From: Nocardia stercoris | GTDB lineage: Bacteria > Actinomycetota > Actinomycetes > Mycobacteriales > Mycobacteriaceae | Direction of reading: 5' to 3' | Length of the DNA stretch: 64,000 nucleotides | NCBI RefSeq assembly: GCF_003696265.1 | Contig: NZ_RFFH01000021.1 | Location: 1-64,000, forward strand | Shown here: piece by piece, positions 53,201-62,779 of the stretch | How the letters are laid out: each line of letters begins with the position of its first letter | Numbering within the stretch: position 1 is the first letter of the stretch | Made by a program: the position numbers and the translations under genes | The notes under the pieces: model-generated | The model's input: only the letters and a program-made list of their open reading frames with translations | Databases searched by the model: none | What the model was told of the DNA's origin: nothing

Positions 53201-53357
53201 GGTTGAGCCGGACGATGGCGTCTCGTAGCTGCGAGGTGATCACAGTCTGCGTTGTGTTGCGCGGCAACGCCCTACCGGCCGTGAAGTTCCAGCCCATCGG
53301 GAGTGACCATTGGATCATCAGATTCTGGAACTCACGCTCTCGAATGCCCTTAGCCAC
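50274..53357 (-). CDS. hsdR: Type I restriction enzyme R subunit
   Basis: A 1027-aa motor/nuclease subunit. The N-terminal PD-(D/E)xK nuclease has Asp141 and Glu155-x-Lys157 in RRFDLV and VVVEVKSP. The SF2 translocase has HHQGSGKTLLMVFAAS (Walker A, about 290) and DEAHRTQSR (motif II, about 387), followed by MTGTPVRN (motif III). The helical C-terminus binds the methylase core. Length is normal and the frame is intact. It follows hsdS with a gap of three bases, so R, S and M form one operon that cuts unmodified foreign DNA. Confidence 0.95.
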   Translation of the reverse strand: MAKGIREREFQNLMIQWSLPMGWNFTAGRALPRNTTQTVITSQLRDAIVRLNPGVIDGFDVDAVVEEIVATVNAVEGGLVRANEQVLHILRGLKEFRDADGVWHALKVIDFEQPADPERNTLVVSDEVTITVPGKTSRRFDLVCWVNGLPLVVVEVKSPTAKSGWADAAREINNVYAPEYPWFFTPNVFAVASDGLKLRFGAAGAPTNLWQPFRSTADDENLSGQADVRRSVELLMNPAVVLDMLANFALFDTSGGGVDIKYLPRYPQMEAAHLIHKRVLEGGSKGLIWHHQGSGKTLLMVFAASLLLADTRTESPTIILLSDRTQLVRQTSGVFTSAMGDAYFHQPATSQELRSLLGDDVRGVISTTVHKFADAGENLSTRSNIIVMVDEAHRTQSRRSKSLAGQMRAALPRAKFFGMTGTPVRNLATDTFALFGEETDPGRVLHRYSVSRSLLDEATVPVMLDPHPVSFEMNDQELQDQFDQFADEFDLDDPDREALSRKFGRLTSVFANPDRIQAVCQDIVDHYLAGAYRNGLKAQVVAYNRELAVAYTDKINELLAGFETSQVLAAVGKHDRITAEVNISVSDSKDEDPAMRPFRLSETDEEEQKRRFLAPDDPLCFLVVTAKLMTGFDAPNEGVLYLDKPLKAHSLFQTITRPNRTWVSPNGFVKTAGVVVDYIGLAAEVQRAVADPTPAAADEGGGFITDVSELVAEFRTTFACIEDLLADVDGLDLTVHGYESVRAVNGFLDANPGAAEVFTKNYQLLARLYPYINTDKRIAKYQDGFGLFGSVYTTLLKKSSDEERKERLSELGPMVLEIINAHVHSFSVVAAQEEPLVLDAQGIAILKELLALVRRNPGRGDSGDKTPPSAAEILNHIKAALDEGVEPGSAKYTALAERIRLLRDRIIQNSHDALEFLSEALRIARAIVNAQRHPDEAVVLDEDHVGVLTRIIHDHAPTGLTVTERNLAEEIDRVVTNTLARSWDNSDARNRGARRAAAAVFRRYMLKPVGEPYDSTVAYIEAHYLVD

Positions 53358-53360
53358 TGC

Positions 53361-54560
53361 TCAGATCTCCAACTCCGCGGACTCGATGTCGATGGTGCGG
53401 TCCAACAGCCCCGACAGCAGTGCCACCCGGACCGCACGGAGACGGACGGCCGCCGCCCGAGTCGCCGCCAAGGCAGAGTCCATCGCGTCAAGTTCCGCCG
53501 CAATCTCGCGTTGGCGGTCGAGCGACGGTAGCCGCACCGCCATGCCTTTCGCCCGCTTGGCGCTGATGTGCTTGATGTTCGTGCCGCCCGCGACCTCAAG
53601 GAAGGCCCTGGACTCGTAGGCCCACATGCTCCAGTGGAATACGAACTCAGGGACACAAACCCCTTGCAGTGCCCGGAGACGGAGCAAGGTCATCTGGGTG
53701 CAGACGGGCCCTGGGATCTCATCTCGCCACATGGCCGGCATCCCAACCGCATTCGCGCTTGCACTGCCCTCCGACACCACGACGTCGCCATATTGGAGGC
53801 TGAACTTCTTGCGTTCCGCCGGGTCGAAGTTCATTTCGAGGATGTCCGAAAGGTCGAGAGTCCCGTAGCCGACGTTCGCCGAACGGAGGTATGGCGTCAT
53901 GTATGGGCCGGTTGCCCTGTCAGGTGTCCGGCGGACACCAGTGGAGAAATCGAAAGCGTACTCGGCCCTGACGGATTCAACCGCGTCGTCAGTGATGAGG
54001 TCGGCTCGTCGGCGACGCAGAACTGCTTTCAGCGTCCCTGCCTCCGTGTCGAGCGCGGCGATCTGGGCATCCACCGCACCGATGACCTCGACGATCCCCT
54101 CCTGCACCATCAGGGGCGGGACGAAGGTCGGGGCCTTCACGAAGACCGGCATTGTAGTGCGGCGGCGACGAACGATGGAGCCAATCGCATGCCTGTCGAA
54201 GTACGGTGTGAGCACACCACTTTCGAGGACCAACCCCCAGAACCGCGCGTCTTGCCCTTCGCGGGCTCGAAATACCGGGTAAACCGGGGAGGTCACGCCA
54301 GCACTGTCGCCAAGCCACTGCCCGACAGCTCCGGTCCAGAGAAGATAAGGGTTCCAGGCGATGTCCAGGGGCTGGAGAACCTTGTACTTGCTCGTGTCCT
54401 CGGTGGCGATCCTCTTGCTGAACACCTCGGTCTGGGGAACGACGCCGCGTCCCTCGGTGACGCTGAGCACTAGGTCAACAGACTTGTCGTTGTTTCGGAC
54501 ATCAACGTGCTCGAGGACATCGTCCAGAGTGCCTAGCTCCCACTCGGTGGGCTCAGTCAT
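53361..54560 (-). CDS. hsdS: Type I restriction-modification specificity subunit
   Basis: A 399-aa protein with the usual two target-recognition domains, each followed by a conserved helical spacer (IAALDTEAGTLKAVLRRRRA mid-protein; REIAAELDAMDSALAATRA at the C-terminus). It determines which bipartite DNA sequence is methylated or cut; the target cannot be read from the sequence. It overlaps hsdM by eight bases and is followed by hsdR. No inverted second hsdS copy for phase variation is present nearby. Confidence 0.93.
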   Translation of the reverse strand: MTEPTEWELGTLDDVLEHVDVRNNDKSVDLVLSVTEGRGVVPQTEVFSKRIATEDTSKYKVLQPLDIAWNPYLLWTGAVGQWLGDSAGVTSPVYPVFRAREGQDARFWGLVLESGVLTPYFDRHAIGSIVRRRRTTMPVFVKAPTFVPPLMVQEGIVEVIGAVDAQIAALDTEAGTLKAVLRRRRADLITDDAVESVRAEYAFDFSTGVRRTPDRATGPYMTPYLRSANVGYGTLDLSDILEMNFDPAERKKFSLQYGDVVVSEGSASANAVGMPAMWRDEIPGPVCTQMTLLRLRALQGVCVPEFVFHWSMWAYESRAFLEVAGGTNIKHISAKRAKGMAVRLPSLDRQREIAAELDAMDSALAATRAAAVRLRAVRVALLSGLLDRTIDIESAELEI

Positions 54561-56127
54561 CGAAACCCTCGATCCCCGCGGACGCGAGCACCTGCAGCAT
54601 GTGAGCTTCGGTTGCTTGTCGTTCGGCGCGGGCTAGGTTGTAAGCGTCGATGAGGGTGCCGAGGTCTTCGGCCTCAGCGGCGGCCTGCTTGATGTAGCGC
54701 CCGATGTTGAGGTCGTACCCGTTCGCCACGATCTCTGCTGTGGGAACGAGCCGCGCCAAGAGGCTGCCCTCGCGGCCCGCGTCCACCGGCTCGCCGTCGG
54801 CATCGAAGCTTGAAAGGTAGGCGGTCACCACATCGGCAATGTCCACGTCTGTCAGGACGTTTCGATTCTTGGCCTTGGTGATCCTTTTGGAGGCGTCGAT
54901 GAAAAGCACCCCGTCTTTGCGCTCCAATGCCTTCGTTCCAGGTGCACGAAACACGAGGATGCAGGTAGGTATCGTTGTGCCGTAGAAGAGGTTCGATGGC
55001 AGACCGATTACGGCTTCCAACAGATCATCGTCTAGGATGCGCTGGCGAATGGCTGCTTCCTGGCCGCCACGAAACAGAACGCCATGCGGCAGAACAACAC
55101 CGGCACGCCCGTTTTTCGGGTTCATCGATGCGATCATGTGCTGTACGAACGCCCAGTCTGCCGTCGACTGCGGTGCGACACCACCGATCGCACGCGGGTC
55201 TTTGTTCCAGGGCTTCCACTTCTGGGAATAGGGCGGGTTGGCGAGGATCACGTCAAACTTCGCGACGGACCCGTCGGGCTTCTTGAAGCGCGGCTCCTTC
55301 AGGGTGTCTCCGACCTCGACCTGGAACTGAGTGAGGTTGTGCATGAAGAGGTTCATGCGGGCCACACCCGCCATATCTGGGACAGATTCCTGCCCGTACA
55401 GGCGGAGCGTGTAGCCCCGACCGCCATGGGCTTTCAGGAGGTTCGCCGAAGCGATGAGCATGCCGCCCGAGCCGCATGTCGGGTCGTATACCGATTCGAA
55501 CCCCTTGGGGTCCAGGAGCTCCACGATCAACTCCACGACTTCGCGCGGGGTGAAGAATTGGCCGGCGCGGGTCCCGGACCCGTCGGAGAACCGCTTCAGC
55601 AGGTACTCGTACGCGCCACCGAGCACGTCGTGGGACATGTTGCCTTCGTGCATCTTCGGGGTTCGGTTCATCGCCCGCATAACCGACGCCAACACTTCGC
55701 TCGATAGCACCTCTTCAGAAGTCCATGTCATGGATCCGAACAGGCGGGAGAACTTGTCAGGGTTGGCCGTCTCGATGGCCTGCAGGCAGGCGCGGACCCG
55801 CTGGCCGAGGCCGGGCTGGGTGATTGTGGCGAGGATCGACGACCACGAGGCGCGGCGCTCCTGCACGGTGCCCGGGTAGATGCACGGGATCTCGAACGAT
55901 TGGTAGTCGCGATACTCGATCTCGCGGGCTTCCTCGGCGGAAAGATCGTCCAAGCCCTGGTTCTCGTCCAGGAACTCCTGGTGATGATGCTCCCAAGTAT
56001 CTGATAGGTACTTCCAGAACATCAGCGGGAAGACGACCGAGGAGTACTGTGCTTCGGGCATCGCCACACGCAGCTCATCCGCTGCGTCCCACAACCGGTT
56101 CTCGATTTCCTGCTGAGTCACTGCCAT
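54553..56127 (-). CDS. hsdM: Type I restriction-modification methylase subunit
   Basis: A 524-aa N6-adenine methyltransferase. It has the N-terminal helical HsdM domain (VVFPLMFWKYLSDTWEHH), the SAM-binding motif DPTCGSGGMLIAS (about 213-225) and the catalytic NPPYSQKW (about 295). It modifies host sites as the M2S complex and is required for restriction as well. It is the first gene of the hsdM-hsdS-hsdR operon. Frame and length are normal. Confidence 0.95.
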   Translation of the reverse strand: MAVTQQEIENRLWDAADELRVAMPEAQYSSVVFPLMFWKYLSDTWEHHHQEFLDENQGLDDLSAEEAREIEYRDYQSFEIPCIYPGTVQERRASWSSILATITQPGLGQRVRACLQAIETANPDKFSRLFGSMTWTSEEVLSSEVLASVMRAMNRTPKMHEGNMSHDVLGGAYEYLLKRFSDGSGTRAGQFFTPREVVELIVELLDPKGFESVYDPTCGSGGMLIASANLLKAHGGRGYTLRLYGQESVPDMAGVARMNLFMHNLTQFQVEVGDTLKEPRFKKPDGSVAKFDVILANPPYSQKWKPWNKDPRAIGGVAPQSTADWAFVQHMIASMNPKNGRAGVVLPHGVLFRGGQEAAIRQRILDDDLLEAVIGLPSNLFYGTTIPTCILVFRAPGTKALERKDGVLFIDASKRITKAKNRNVLTDVDIADVVTAYLSSFDADGEPVDAGREGSLLARLVPTAEIVANGYDLNIGRYIKQAAAEAEDLGTLIDAYNLARAERQATEAHMLQVLASAGIEGFDD

Positions 56128-56431
56128 CAGTCGGGGTGTCCTAGCTCATCAAAGGATGGTGACCCGGAGGCCCTGGTAGTAGGACGGGCACTGGCTGTCA
56201 ACGTCCCACACAGAGGCTAACCGACATCACCGACAACGACGGTCGCAGGATCGGCAGCACCGACGGAAAGCACTGCGGTATAGGAGTTTTGTGCACCTGC
56301 GGGCGACCTGCTAGGGTCGTACACCAGCTATGCATGCGTCCGCAACTGCTGCCGTCAAGTAGCGTGAGGTTCACCCCGGGTAGTGGACACCTGATACGCA
56401 GGACCTGCGGTCCTGCTGGAAGGATGTCCGC

Positions 56432-56755
56432 ATGCCTCCTCGCCAACGCCGGTCGTACTCGACCGAGTACAATGTCGAGGCCGCGCACCGGGTGATCGAT
56501 ACCGGGCGCACGATCGCCGAGGTCGCCCGCGAGCTCGGCATCAACGACGGCCTGCTCTCCAACTGGGTCAAGGCCGAACGCCGCCGCATCGCCGCGGCCG
56601 AGGTCGTCGGCGAGAAACCCTTGGACGCCGCCGAGCGGGCCGAGCTGCAGCGATTGCGGCGCCAAGTCGCCGAACTGGAGAAAGACAACCAGTTCCTGGT
56701 AAAAGCCTCGGCGTACTTTGCCGCGATGCAGAAGAACCGGACCGGTTCGAACTGA
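56432..56755 (+). CDS. IS3-family transposase OrfA
   Basis: A 107-aa DNA-binding protein with a helix-turn-helix (RTIAEVARELGINDGLLSNW) and a leucine-zipper region (AELQRLRRQVAELEKDNQFL). It ends in the typical VKASAYFA motif. Its stop codon shares a base with the OrfB start (TGATG), so OrfB is probably translated by reinitiation rather than, or in addition to, the usual -1 frameshift. Confidence 0.92.
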   Translation: MPPRQRRSYSTEYNVEAAHRVIDTGRTIAEVARELGINDGLLSNWVKAERRRIAAAEVVGEKPLDAAERAELQRLRRQVAELEKDNQFLVKASAYFAAMQKNRTGSN

Positions 56756-57684
56756 TGGCGAAGTACGCCGCCCCCGACACACACGACATCACCGAGACCG
56801 CCGGCACCAGCCGCCCTGCGGGACAACGATTCTCGGTCCGCCGCATGGCACGCCTGCTGCAGGTGTCGAAATCCGGCTACTACGAGTGGGCGAAGCGTTG
56901 CACGGCAACGGTTCTCACCGGCCGGCAGCAACGGCGAGCCGACCTGACCGCCAAGATCGTCGAGGTCCACGCCGAGTCCGCTGGCACCTACGGCTCACCC
57001 CGGATCACCGGCGAACTGCGAGATCAGGGCGAGCGGGTCTCGGCCAAGACGGTCGCGAAGATCATGGCCTCGATCGGCCTGGAAGGCATCAGCCCCCGCA
57101 CGTTCAAAATGCGGACCACAGTGCAGGATCCGACGGCGTCGTTCCCGCCGGATCTGGTGTCACGCAGGTTCGACCAGGGCCGCCCCGACGCGGTCTGGAC
57201 GACGGATGTCACCTACCTGACCTGCGGTGAAGGTGACATGTTCCTCTGCGCTGTCCGCGACGGGCACACCCGCCGGGTCCTGGGCTACAGCATCACCGAC
57301 CACATCGGCGCCGACATGGTCACCGCCGCCATCGACGCCGCGGTCGCGGCCCGCGGCGGCCGAGTCGAGGGCACGGTCCTGCATTCGGACCGCGGTGGCG
57401 AGTTCACCGCCGGATTGACCGCGCGAGCCTGCGCCCGACACGGGCTGCGGCGCTCGATGGGGGCGACCGGAATATGTTGGGACAACAGCGCATCCGAATC
57501 GTTGTGGTCGAGCTTCAAGCACGAGCACTACTATCGGCACGCCTACGCCACCAGAGCCGAACTCGTTGCCTCGGTTGACAATTGGATGGACTGGTACAAC
57601 AATCACCGGCGGCACTCGTCGATCGGCGGAATCAGTCCCGTTCGCTACGAGCAGTCCCTGACAGTCGCAGCCCGAGCTGCTTGA
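56755..57684 (+). CDS. IS3-family transposase OrfB (DDE integrase core)
   Basis: A 309-aa transposase with an N-terminal HTH_21 region (KSGYYEW, GSPRITGEL) and an rve integrase core. Catalytic residues are Asp in WTTDVTYL (about 150), Asp in LHSDRGGEF (about 212) and Glu in NSASESLWSSFK (about 248). The C-terminal YNNHRRHSSIGGISPVRYE is typical. All key residues are present, so the element may be active. Confidence 0.94.
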   Translation: MAKYAAPDTHDITETAGTSRPAGQRFSVRRMARLLQVSKSGYYEWAKRCTATVLTGRQQRRADLTAKIVEVHAESAGTYGSPRITGELRDQGERVSAKTVAKIMASIGLEGISPRTFKMRTTVQDPTASFPPDLVSRRFDQGRPDAVWTTDVTYLTCGEGDMFLCAVRDGHTRRVLGYSITDHIGADMVTAAIDAAVAARGGRVEGTVLHSDRGGEFTAGLTARACARHGLRRSMGATGICWDNSASESLWSSFKHEHYYRHAYATRAELVASVDNWMDWYNNHRRHSSIGGISPVRYEQSLTVAARAA

Positions 57685-57714
57685 ACCCCTGTCCACCATT
57701 CGGGGTGAACCTCA

Positions 57715-58190
57715 CCGGCCGGTGCCGGCCCCTGCGATACCAGTGCGAGGTGATGTTCGGCGGCAGCCGGGAAGCAGGCTGGCGACGGCCTAATCCCAGT
57801 TCGGGCGTCAGCATTCCTCCGGAGAGTTGCTGGTCGGCCCCGTTCCCATCCCCCTATAGAGCCTTTCCGCGGGCGCTATAAGAAAAGGATAGGAAGCTAC
57901 TCATTCCGAGTGGGCCAGCTCCGGCGGCTACTCTGATACATCCCACGATGACCAGGTGTTTTCCAGTTGCCCATGTTTTACGTGTCCTGCCGGGGAAGCG
58001 AACCTGCGCAACGCAGGTGTCCCCCATCAGCGGCGTGTCTACAGATGGCCCGCGACGAGCGCAGCTCGTCGCCCCGGCTGAAAGGGCTGGAATTCGGCGC
58101 CCTTCACCATCCACACGGACCCCGGAAAATGGAGATGTCGATCGCGAAAACGCCGACCCGCTCGCGCCCGAAGACCCCGAATGCACTCAC
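57715..58190. other. Intergenic region without a supported gene
   Basis: It lies between the IS right end and the 3' end of the Wadjet operon. Open frames are short and unlike known families. The segment around 57830-57900 is AT-richer. I saw no RNA gene or strong terminator. Confidence 0.4.
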
Positions 58191-59429
58191 TTATGTTGCG
58201 ACAGTTGATGATTCGATCAGCATTGCAACTTCGGTAAGTGGTATCTTCTCCTGTTCGATTCTCCGGAATGGTGCAGGTCCGGCGGTGGCGACGAAGTTGT
58301 AGGCGGCCGATTCCGCCTGGGACAGGTTGCCCAGCCGTGTGGCGCATGGTTTGAGCGGCCGACCTGCCTTGTCGTGGTTCACTCCGTGAGGGGCGAGCCT
58401 GTGTAGATCCGCAATGTCCATGAAGACGGAGTGGACGGTCCTCGCGGGCGATCCGTCCGAAATCGGCGTCGCCATCGCGGCGCGGAGTCGATCGAGGATC
58501 GCATATCCGTCGGCGTCGATATCACCCCAATAGGCGACATGTTCGGCCTCGCGTATCCAGGTGATGCCCGCGAGAAGGGACGCGGCAGCCTTGCCGCCTC
58601 CTTCGACGATGACGGCACCGCTCACCGGCGGGAACCAGAGCCGGCAGTCTCGGTTCTCCACGATCAGGACGACCCGCGGCCGGTAGGGCAGTTCCTGGAT
58701 GTCGCCGGTGGTCCAGGCGTCGTGCCTGCGCCGGCTCAGGGCGATGTAGTCCGGGTCGACGTAGGTCAGGTGGACAACGGCCAGTCGGGGCCGGACCTCG
58801 TCGCGAACGCCACGTCCGGTCACCGTCTTCAACAGTTCGCCGTGGGTTTCCAGCCATTTCGAATGCATTCCCGGCACCGGCAGCTGGCGGGCGGTCCAGC
58901 TAGCGACATCGTGGTGGTCACGCAGCCAGGCCATCGCCTCGAACAGCACTGCGGTGTCGCAGTCTGCGAGGCGATAGACGGCCTTCAACGTGGTGGCGGT
59001 GAGAATCGCGCCGCCCACATCAAGAGACGCGGCAAGTGACCGGGCACGGTCGATGTCGTGCGCGGGGGGTGCACCGCGACCACGGGATACGAGTTCAGCA
59101 GCAGCAGCGAGATTCTCGGCGAACAGCGTGGCCGGGACGGCGTAGGTCACGCCCTGAATCGCGACCGGCTTGCGGATCAGCATGACGCCTTCGACACCAT
59201 TGATGATTCGGGTTTCGAAGTCGCACCACGCGGTCTGCCAATCGTGCCAGGCGCTGAAGCCGATCCGCTCGACTGCTTTCCCGGTCGAGATCCCTGGGCG
59301 CAGCGGCACCGAGAAGCTGACGGGTTCGTTGATGCCGCGCTCGGCGCAGACTGCTTCCGCCCATTTGTTCTCGATCTTGCGGCGAACCGAGTCGACTGCA
59401 CTGTCGGCGGTGACGAGGCTGGCGGTCAT
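58191..59429 (-). CDS. jetD: Wadjet system topoisomerase-VI-like nuclease subunit JetD
   Basis: A 412-aa protein with an N-terminal DUF3322-type region and a C-terminal Toprim-like DUF2220 region. Toprim acidic residues are visible: Glu in VLIVENRDC (about 255) and the D-x-D in YWGDIDADGYAIL (about 300-308). In Wadjet, JetD cuts circular DNA after the SMC-like complex has extruded a loop. It is the last gene of the operon and overlaps jetC by four bases (ATGA). Length is normal and the frame is intact. Confidence 0.92.
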   Translation of the reverse strand: MTASLVTADSAVDSVRRKIENKWAEAVCAERGINEPVSFSVPLRPGISTGKAVERIGFSAWHDWQTAWCDFETRIINGVEGVMLIRKPVAIQGVTYAVPATLFAENLAAAAELVSRGRGAPPAHDIDRARSLAASLDVGGAILTATTLKAVYRLADCDTAVLFEAMAWLRDHHDVASWTARQLPVPGMHSKWLETHGELLKTVTGRGVRDEVRPRLAVVHLTYVDPDYIALSRRRHDAWTTGDIQELPYRPRVVLIVENRDCRLWFPPVSGAVIVEGGGKAAASLLAGITWIREAEHVAYWGDIDADGYAILDRLRAAMATPISDGSPARTVHSVFMDIADLHRLAPHGVNHDKAGRPLKPCATRLGNLSQAESAAYNFVATAGPAPFRRIEQEKIPLTEVAMLIESSTVAT

Positions 59430-62400
59430 CGATCCTCCTGCGGCACAGCGACGATCGGCTTGGCTTGCGATACGTTCCGGGAGTTCTTCAGCACCAGGTA
59501 TTCGGCTTCCACATGCGGTTCGATGGCGCTGTTCTTGTCGTTGGGTGCGCCGATGATGAGCTGGAATCCGAGGCCACGCCAGGCCCCGATGGCACGTCCG
59601 GTGTAGCGTGCGTCGGCCTTGATCAGCGCCTCGTCAAGGAAAACCGGGGCGTAGCGGGGCCGTTCGGCGCCGGCATCGCCCAGCTGGTAACGCAGTGCCG
59701 ATCCGACGATGAAGGCAACGAGTTCTTGGGATTCACCGCCCGACTTTTCGCCGATATGATCGTAGAGCGCGACGTGCTCGCCTGCGGCGTTGAGCTTTTC
59801 AGCGCTGATACGGATGTGAGTGCGGACGTCGATCAGGTCCGCGAAGTCCGGAGCCGACCGGCGGATGCGGTCGATCACCTTCGCCATCCGAACGTAGGCG
59901 CGTTCCCGGCCGGCGTCGGTGTCTGCCGCGTCGATCACGCGCCGGACCTCCCGCAGCTCCTTGCGGAATCGTGCACGGACCGCCGAGTGACTTTCCTGGG
60001 GGTCGATCTGCAGGCGGTGGTCGTCGTCGGAGAACGGCAGGCTCGCGAGGATCCGGTTGACCGGTTCGATTCTGTCTCGGATCTCGCGTACCGCCGAGGA
60101 GAGTTCGCTGTCCAGGCTGGTGAGGTCGTTGCCTGACAGTCGCAGCAAGCTGTCGCGCCACTGCGATTCGAGTTCATGGAGTCGGCTGGTCTCCAAATCG
60201 GTCAGCAGACGGTCGAAGTCGCCATATGAGGATTCGGAGTCGGTACCGAGGTTCGGGTTGGGCCACCGCTCGACGAAGGTCGTGAACGTGTCCGCCAGTG
60301 CCTTTCTGGCATTGGCGATCGCGACCTCCGCGGCCCGACGATCCATGCTGAGCTGGTTGGCCACGCGCACGATAGCCGCCTCGAAATGCTCGACAGCCTT
60401 GTCGGCCGCCACGTCATCGCCCTGCGCCGTGCCGAACAACGTGTACAGGTAGTCGCGATGCTCGCCGTCTACCTCCCGACCGGACTGAGCTGCGGCCTCG
60501 AGCGCCTGCTGAGCGCGGGCCGCGTCTTTGTCGGTGCGTTCCCAGGCGTCGTCGAGTAGTTGCTTGTCACGCTTGGCCAGAGTGGCCTTCTCGGTGAGGT
60601 CCTTGACTCGGCCGGTCAGCTCCTTCAGTTTCTTCTGCAGCCGGCCGATTTCGGGATTGTCCGACGTGACATCGTTGATGATCTTCGTCCATCGGTCGTG
60701 CTCAGCAGCGACAGCGTCGACATCGACTTGCTCCCAGGACAGTTCGGTCACCGTCTTGTAGGCGCTGCGGCGGTCTTCGTAGGAGTCGAGGTCGGCCCGT
60801 GTTTTCTGCACGGTGGTGTCGGCTACCGATTTGCGTCTCGTGGCGTCGAGGATCTGTTCGTCGAGGCTTCTCAGCAGCCGATCGTTGGTGAAGCCCAGGA
60901 CGTTGGGGCGTCCCTGACCGCCGTGCGCGCCGCGTGCACCGTCGGAGGTCTGACCTGTGATCGTGAGTGCCTTGGGGTACTGGGACAGCAGGCCAGGTGT
61001 GTCGACACAGAGATAGTCGAATCGTCGGGTGAGCTCGGTTTTCAGCCAGCCGGTGAACGGCGAGGGCCGATAGTCGAGGCGGCCGGCCAACCTGCGGGTG
61101 TCCAGTCGCACCTCGTCTCGCAATCCCGTTGGCGCGCCCTCGAATTGGATACGGCGGATGGTGCGCTCGGCGTTGATCTTTGTCCGGAACATGTCGAGAT
61201 GGGCTGAGTCGATCAGCATCTTCGTGGCGAATCCGCCGAGCGCCAGATTGAACGCTTCACGCCACGGCTCGAACTCGGTGCGGACCTCGATCAGTTCACC
61301 GACGAACGGAAGTTCCTCCGGCGCAAGGCCAGCAGCCTTGGCGAGCGCCGCTCGGGCACGATGCAGGTCTGCGGGGATATTGTCGCGACGAGCACCCGCT
61401 TCTTCACGATCGGAGCGCAAAGAGGCCAGCGCCTTCGCTATGCCTTCCTGATCCGAAATGGCTGCGGCGAACCGATTCTGGGCGGTTTCCCTGGCCTTCT
61501 CGTCTCGGAGTTGTTGGTGTGCTTGCTCCACCAACGCGCTGAAGTCGTCGCGACCGGCGATCTCGACGCCGAGCTCTTTGAGGGCCTTGTCGAGTCGCGT
61601 ACGGACCCCCGTGACGTCTTCGAGCCGTTTACTCACCTCACGGAGTTCCCGCTCAGCCTGACTCAATCGGTCGCCGCCGGAAAGCCGCAGGGTCTCCGCG
61701 ACTCCCTCGAGTTCGGACTGCAGGGCCTCCGCCGACGCAGTTGCCGCGGTGACGGTGTCGTCCGCTTTCTTCCTGCGCTGGCGGAGATCTTCCTGCGCCG
61801 CTTCCAGTAGTTCGACACGCCGTTCCTGGCACCACAGTCCAGCCGACGCCGTCGGATCGGTGAACGACCCGATACCGTCGATCAATTGAAGCCGGTCGAT
61901 CTCGTCGAGGATCGTCTGGCGATGTGCGCGGATCGGTGTCAGTGCGCGGACCTGCTGGCGGGCAACGGCCATCTGCTTGCGTGTGCTCGACAGGTCGTCG
62001 AACTGTTTGACCACTTCGTCGGCGGTGGCGAGTGTGGCGGGTTCTTCGAGGACCATGGTCTTGTAGAGGGCGTCGACGGTGGTGATCTGTTGTCCGGCTT
62101 GGATCCGGCCGAGCAGCGCGACAGCCTTGTTCCCGTCTCCGGCAGCGCCGATCCCCAAGGCGGCGTGCAGCTTCGCGGTGTACTCCTTGTCCGTCGGGTA
62201 GCAGGTCAGTCCCGCTGCTTTGACCGCCGACTCCGCGAGCCGTTTGCTCGCCGGCTCCACCAGAGCGTTAAGGTCGAAGGATCCATCGCAGGTGGCGCGC
62301 ACCTGGACCAGGTCGTCGAGCGAGCGAGCCGTCAACGGCACGTACCACGCCCTCACAGCCGTAAATCTCGCCCCGGACCGATCAGTCCAGGTCATCGCGA

Positions 62401-62779
62401 TCGCTGACCACGTGTCCCTGTCCTCACCGCGCAGCACCCGAGCCTTGGTCTCCCCGCCGGAACGGGATTCGTCGAGCTTGCCCCGCGCATAGGACAGGAT
62501 GTTCCTTTGATCCTTGCCGCGGGGCCGCCCGACCACGCCTCCGTTGGAGGCGCCGTTGAAGGGCATCGTGTGGGGCATGATCAGTGCGATGTAGGAGTCC
62601 ATCAGCGTGGACTTGCCTGACCCGGATTCGCCGCACAGCAAGGTCGCTCTGGGCGCGAACCGTACACGATGATGTCCGTCGTACCCGCCCCAGTTGACCA
62701 GTTGCAGATCCTCCGCCACCCACTGCTCACCGCGAGACGCCGCCGGAATGAGCCCGAAGAGCGTATCGATCATCGTCAC
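59426..62779 (-). CDS. jetC: Wadjet system SMC-like ATPase JetC
   Basis: A 1117-aa SMC/MukB-like protein. Walker A is CGESGSGKSTLMD (50-60). Long coiled coils (about 290-480 and 670-960) flank a hinge-like middle, and the ABC signature is EKSGGESQELVAF (about 1010). Walker B YAPVFLDEALIKAD (about 1043) is followed by GFQLIIGAPNDK. It is the DNA-loop-extruding motor that measures plasmid circularity. Both ends overlap neighbours by four bases (ATGA), giving coupled synthesis. Confidence 0.94.
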   Translation of the reverse strand: MTMIDTLFGLIPAASRGEQWVAEDLQLVNWGGYDGHHRVRFAPRATLLCGESGSGKSTLMDSYIALIMPHTMPFNGASNGGVVGRPRGKDQRNILSYARGKLDESRSGGETKARVLRGEDRDTWSAIAMTWTDRSGARFTAVRAWYVPLTARSLDDLVQVRATCDGSFDLNALVEPASKRLAESAVKAAGLTCYPTDKEYTAKLHAALGIGAAGDGNKAVALLGRIQAGQQITTVDALYKTMVLEEPATLATADEVVKQFDDLSSTRKQMAVARQQVRALTPIRAHRQTILDEIDRLQLIDGIGSFTDPTASAGLWCQERRVELLEAAQEDLRQRRKKADDTVTAATASAEALQSELEGVAETLRLSGGDRLSQAERELREVSKRLEDVTGVRTRLDKALKELGVEIAGRDDFSALVEQAHQQLRDEKARETAQNRFAAAISDQEGIAKALASLRSDREEAGARRDNIPADLHRARAALAKAAGLAPEELPFVGELIEVRTEFEPWREAFNLALGGFATKMLIDSAHLDMFRTKINAERTIRRIQFEGAPTGLRDEVRLDTRRLAGRLDYRPSPFTGWLKTELTRRFDYLCVDTPGLLSQYPKALTITGQTSDGARGAHGGQGRPNVLGFTNDRLLRSLDEQILDATRRKSVADTTVQKTRADLDSYEDRRSAYKTVTELSWEQVDVDAVAAEHDRWTKIINDVTSDNPEIGRLQKKLKELTGRVKDLTEKATLAKRDKQLLDDAWERTDKDAARAQQALEAAAQSGREVDGEHRDYLYTLFGTAQGDDVAADKAVEHFEAAIVRVANQLSMDRRAAEVAIANARKALADTFTTFVERWPNPNLGTDSESSYGDFDRLLTDLETSRLHELESQWRDSLLRLSGNDLTSLDSELSSAVREIRDRIEPVNRILASLPFSDDDHRLQIDPQESHSAVRARFRKELREVRRVIDAADTDAGRERAYVRMAKVIDRIRRSAPDFADLIDVRTHIRISAEKLNAAGEHVALYDHIGEKSGGESQELVAFIVGSALRYQLGDAGAERPRYAPVFLDEALIKADARYTGRAIGAWRGLGFQLIIGAPNDKNSAIEPHVEAEYLVLKNSRNVSQAKPIVAVPQEDR

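Larger units (their letters stand above)
56365..57714 (+). mobile_element. Complete IS3-family insertion sequence, 1350 bp
   Basis: Imperfect terminal inverted repeats bound two transposase ORFs. The left end reads TGAGGTTCACCCCGGGTAGT (56365 onward). The right end, read on the minus strand from 57714, is TGAGGTTCACCCCGAATGGT. I see no clear 3-4-bp target duplication (left flank GCG, right flank CCG), which suggests an old insertion or later change. It sits between the type I restriction operon and the Wadjet operon. Confidence 0.85.
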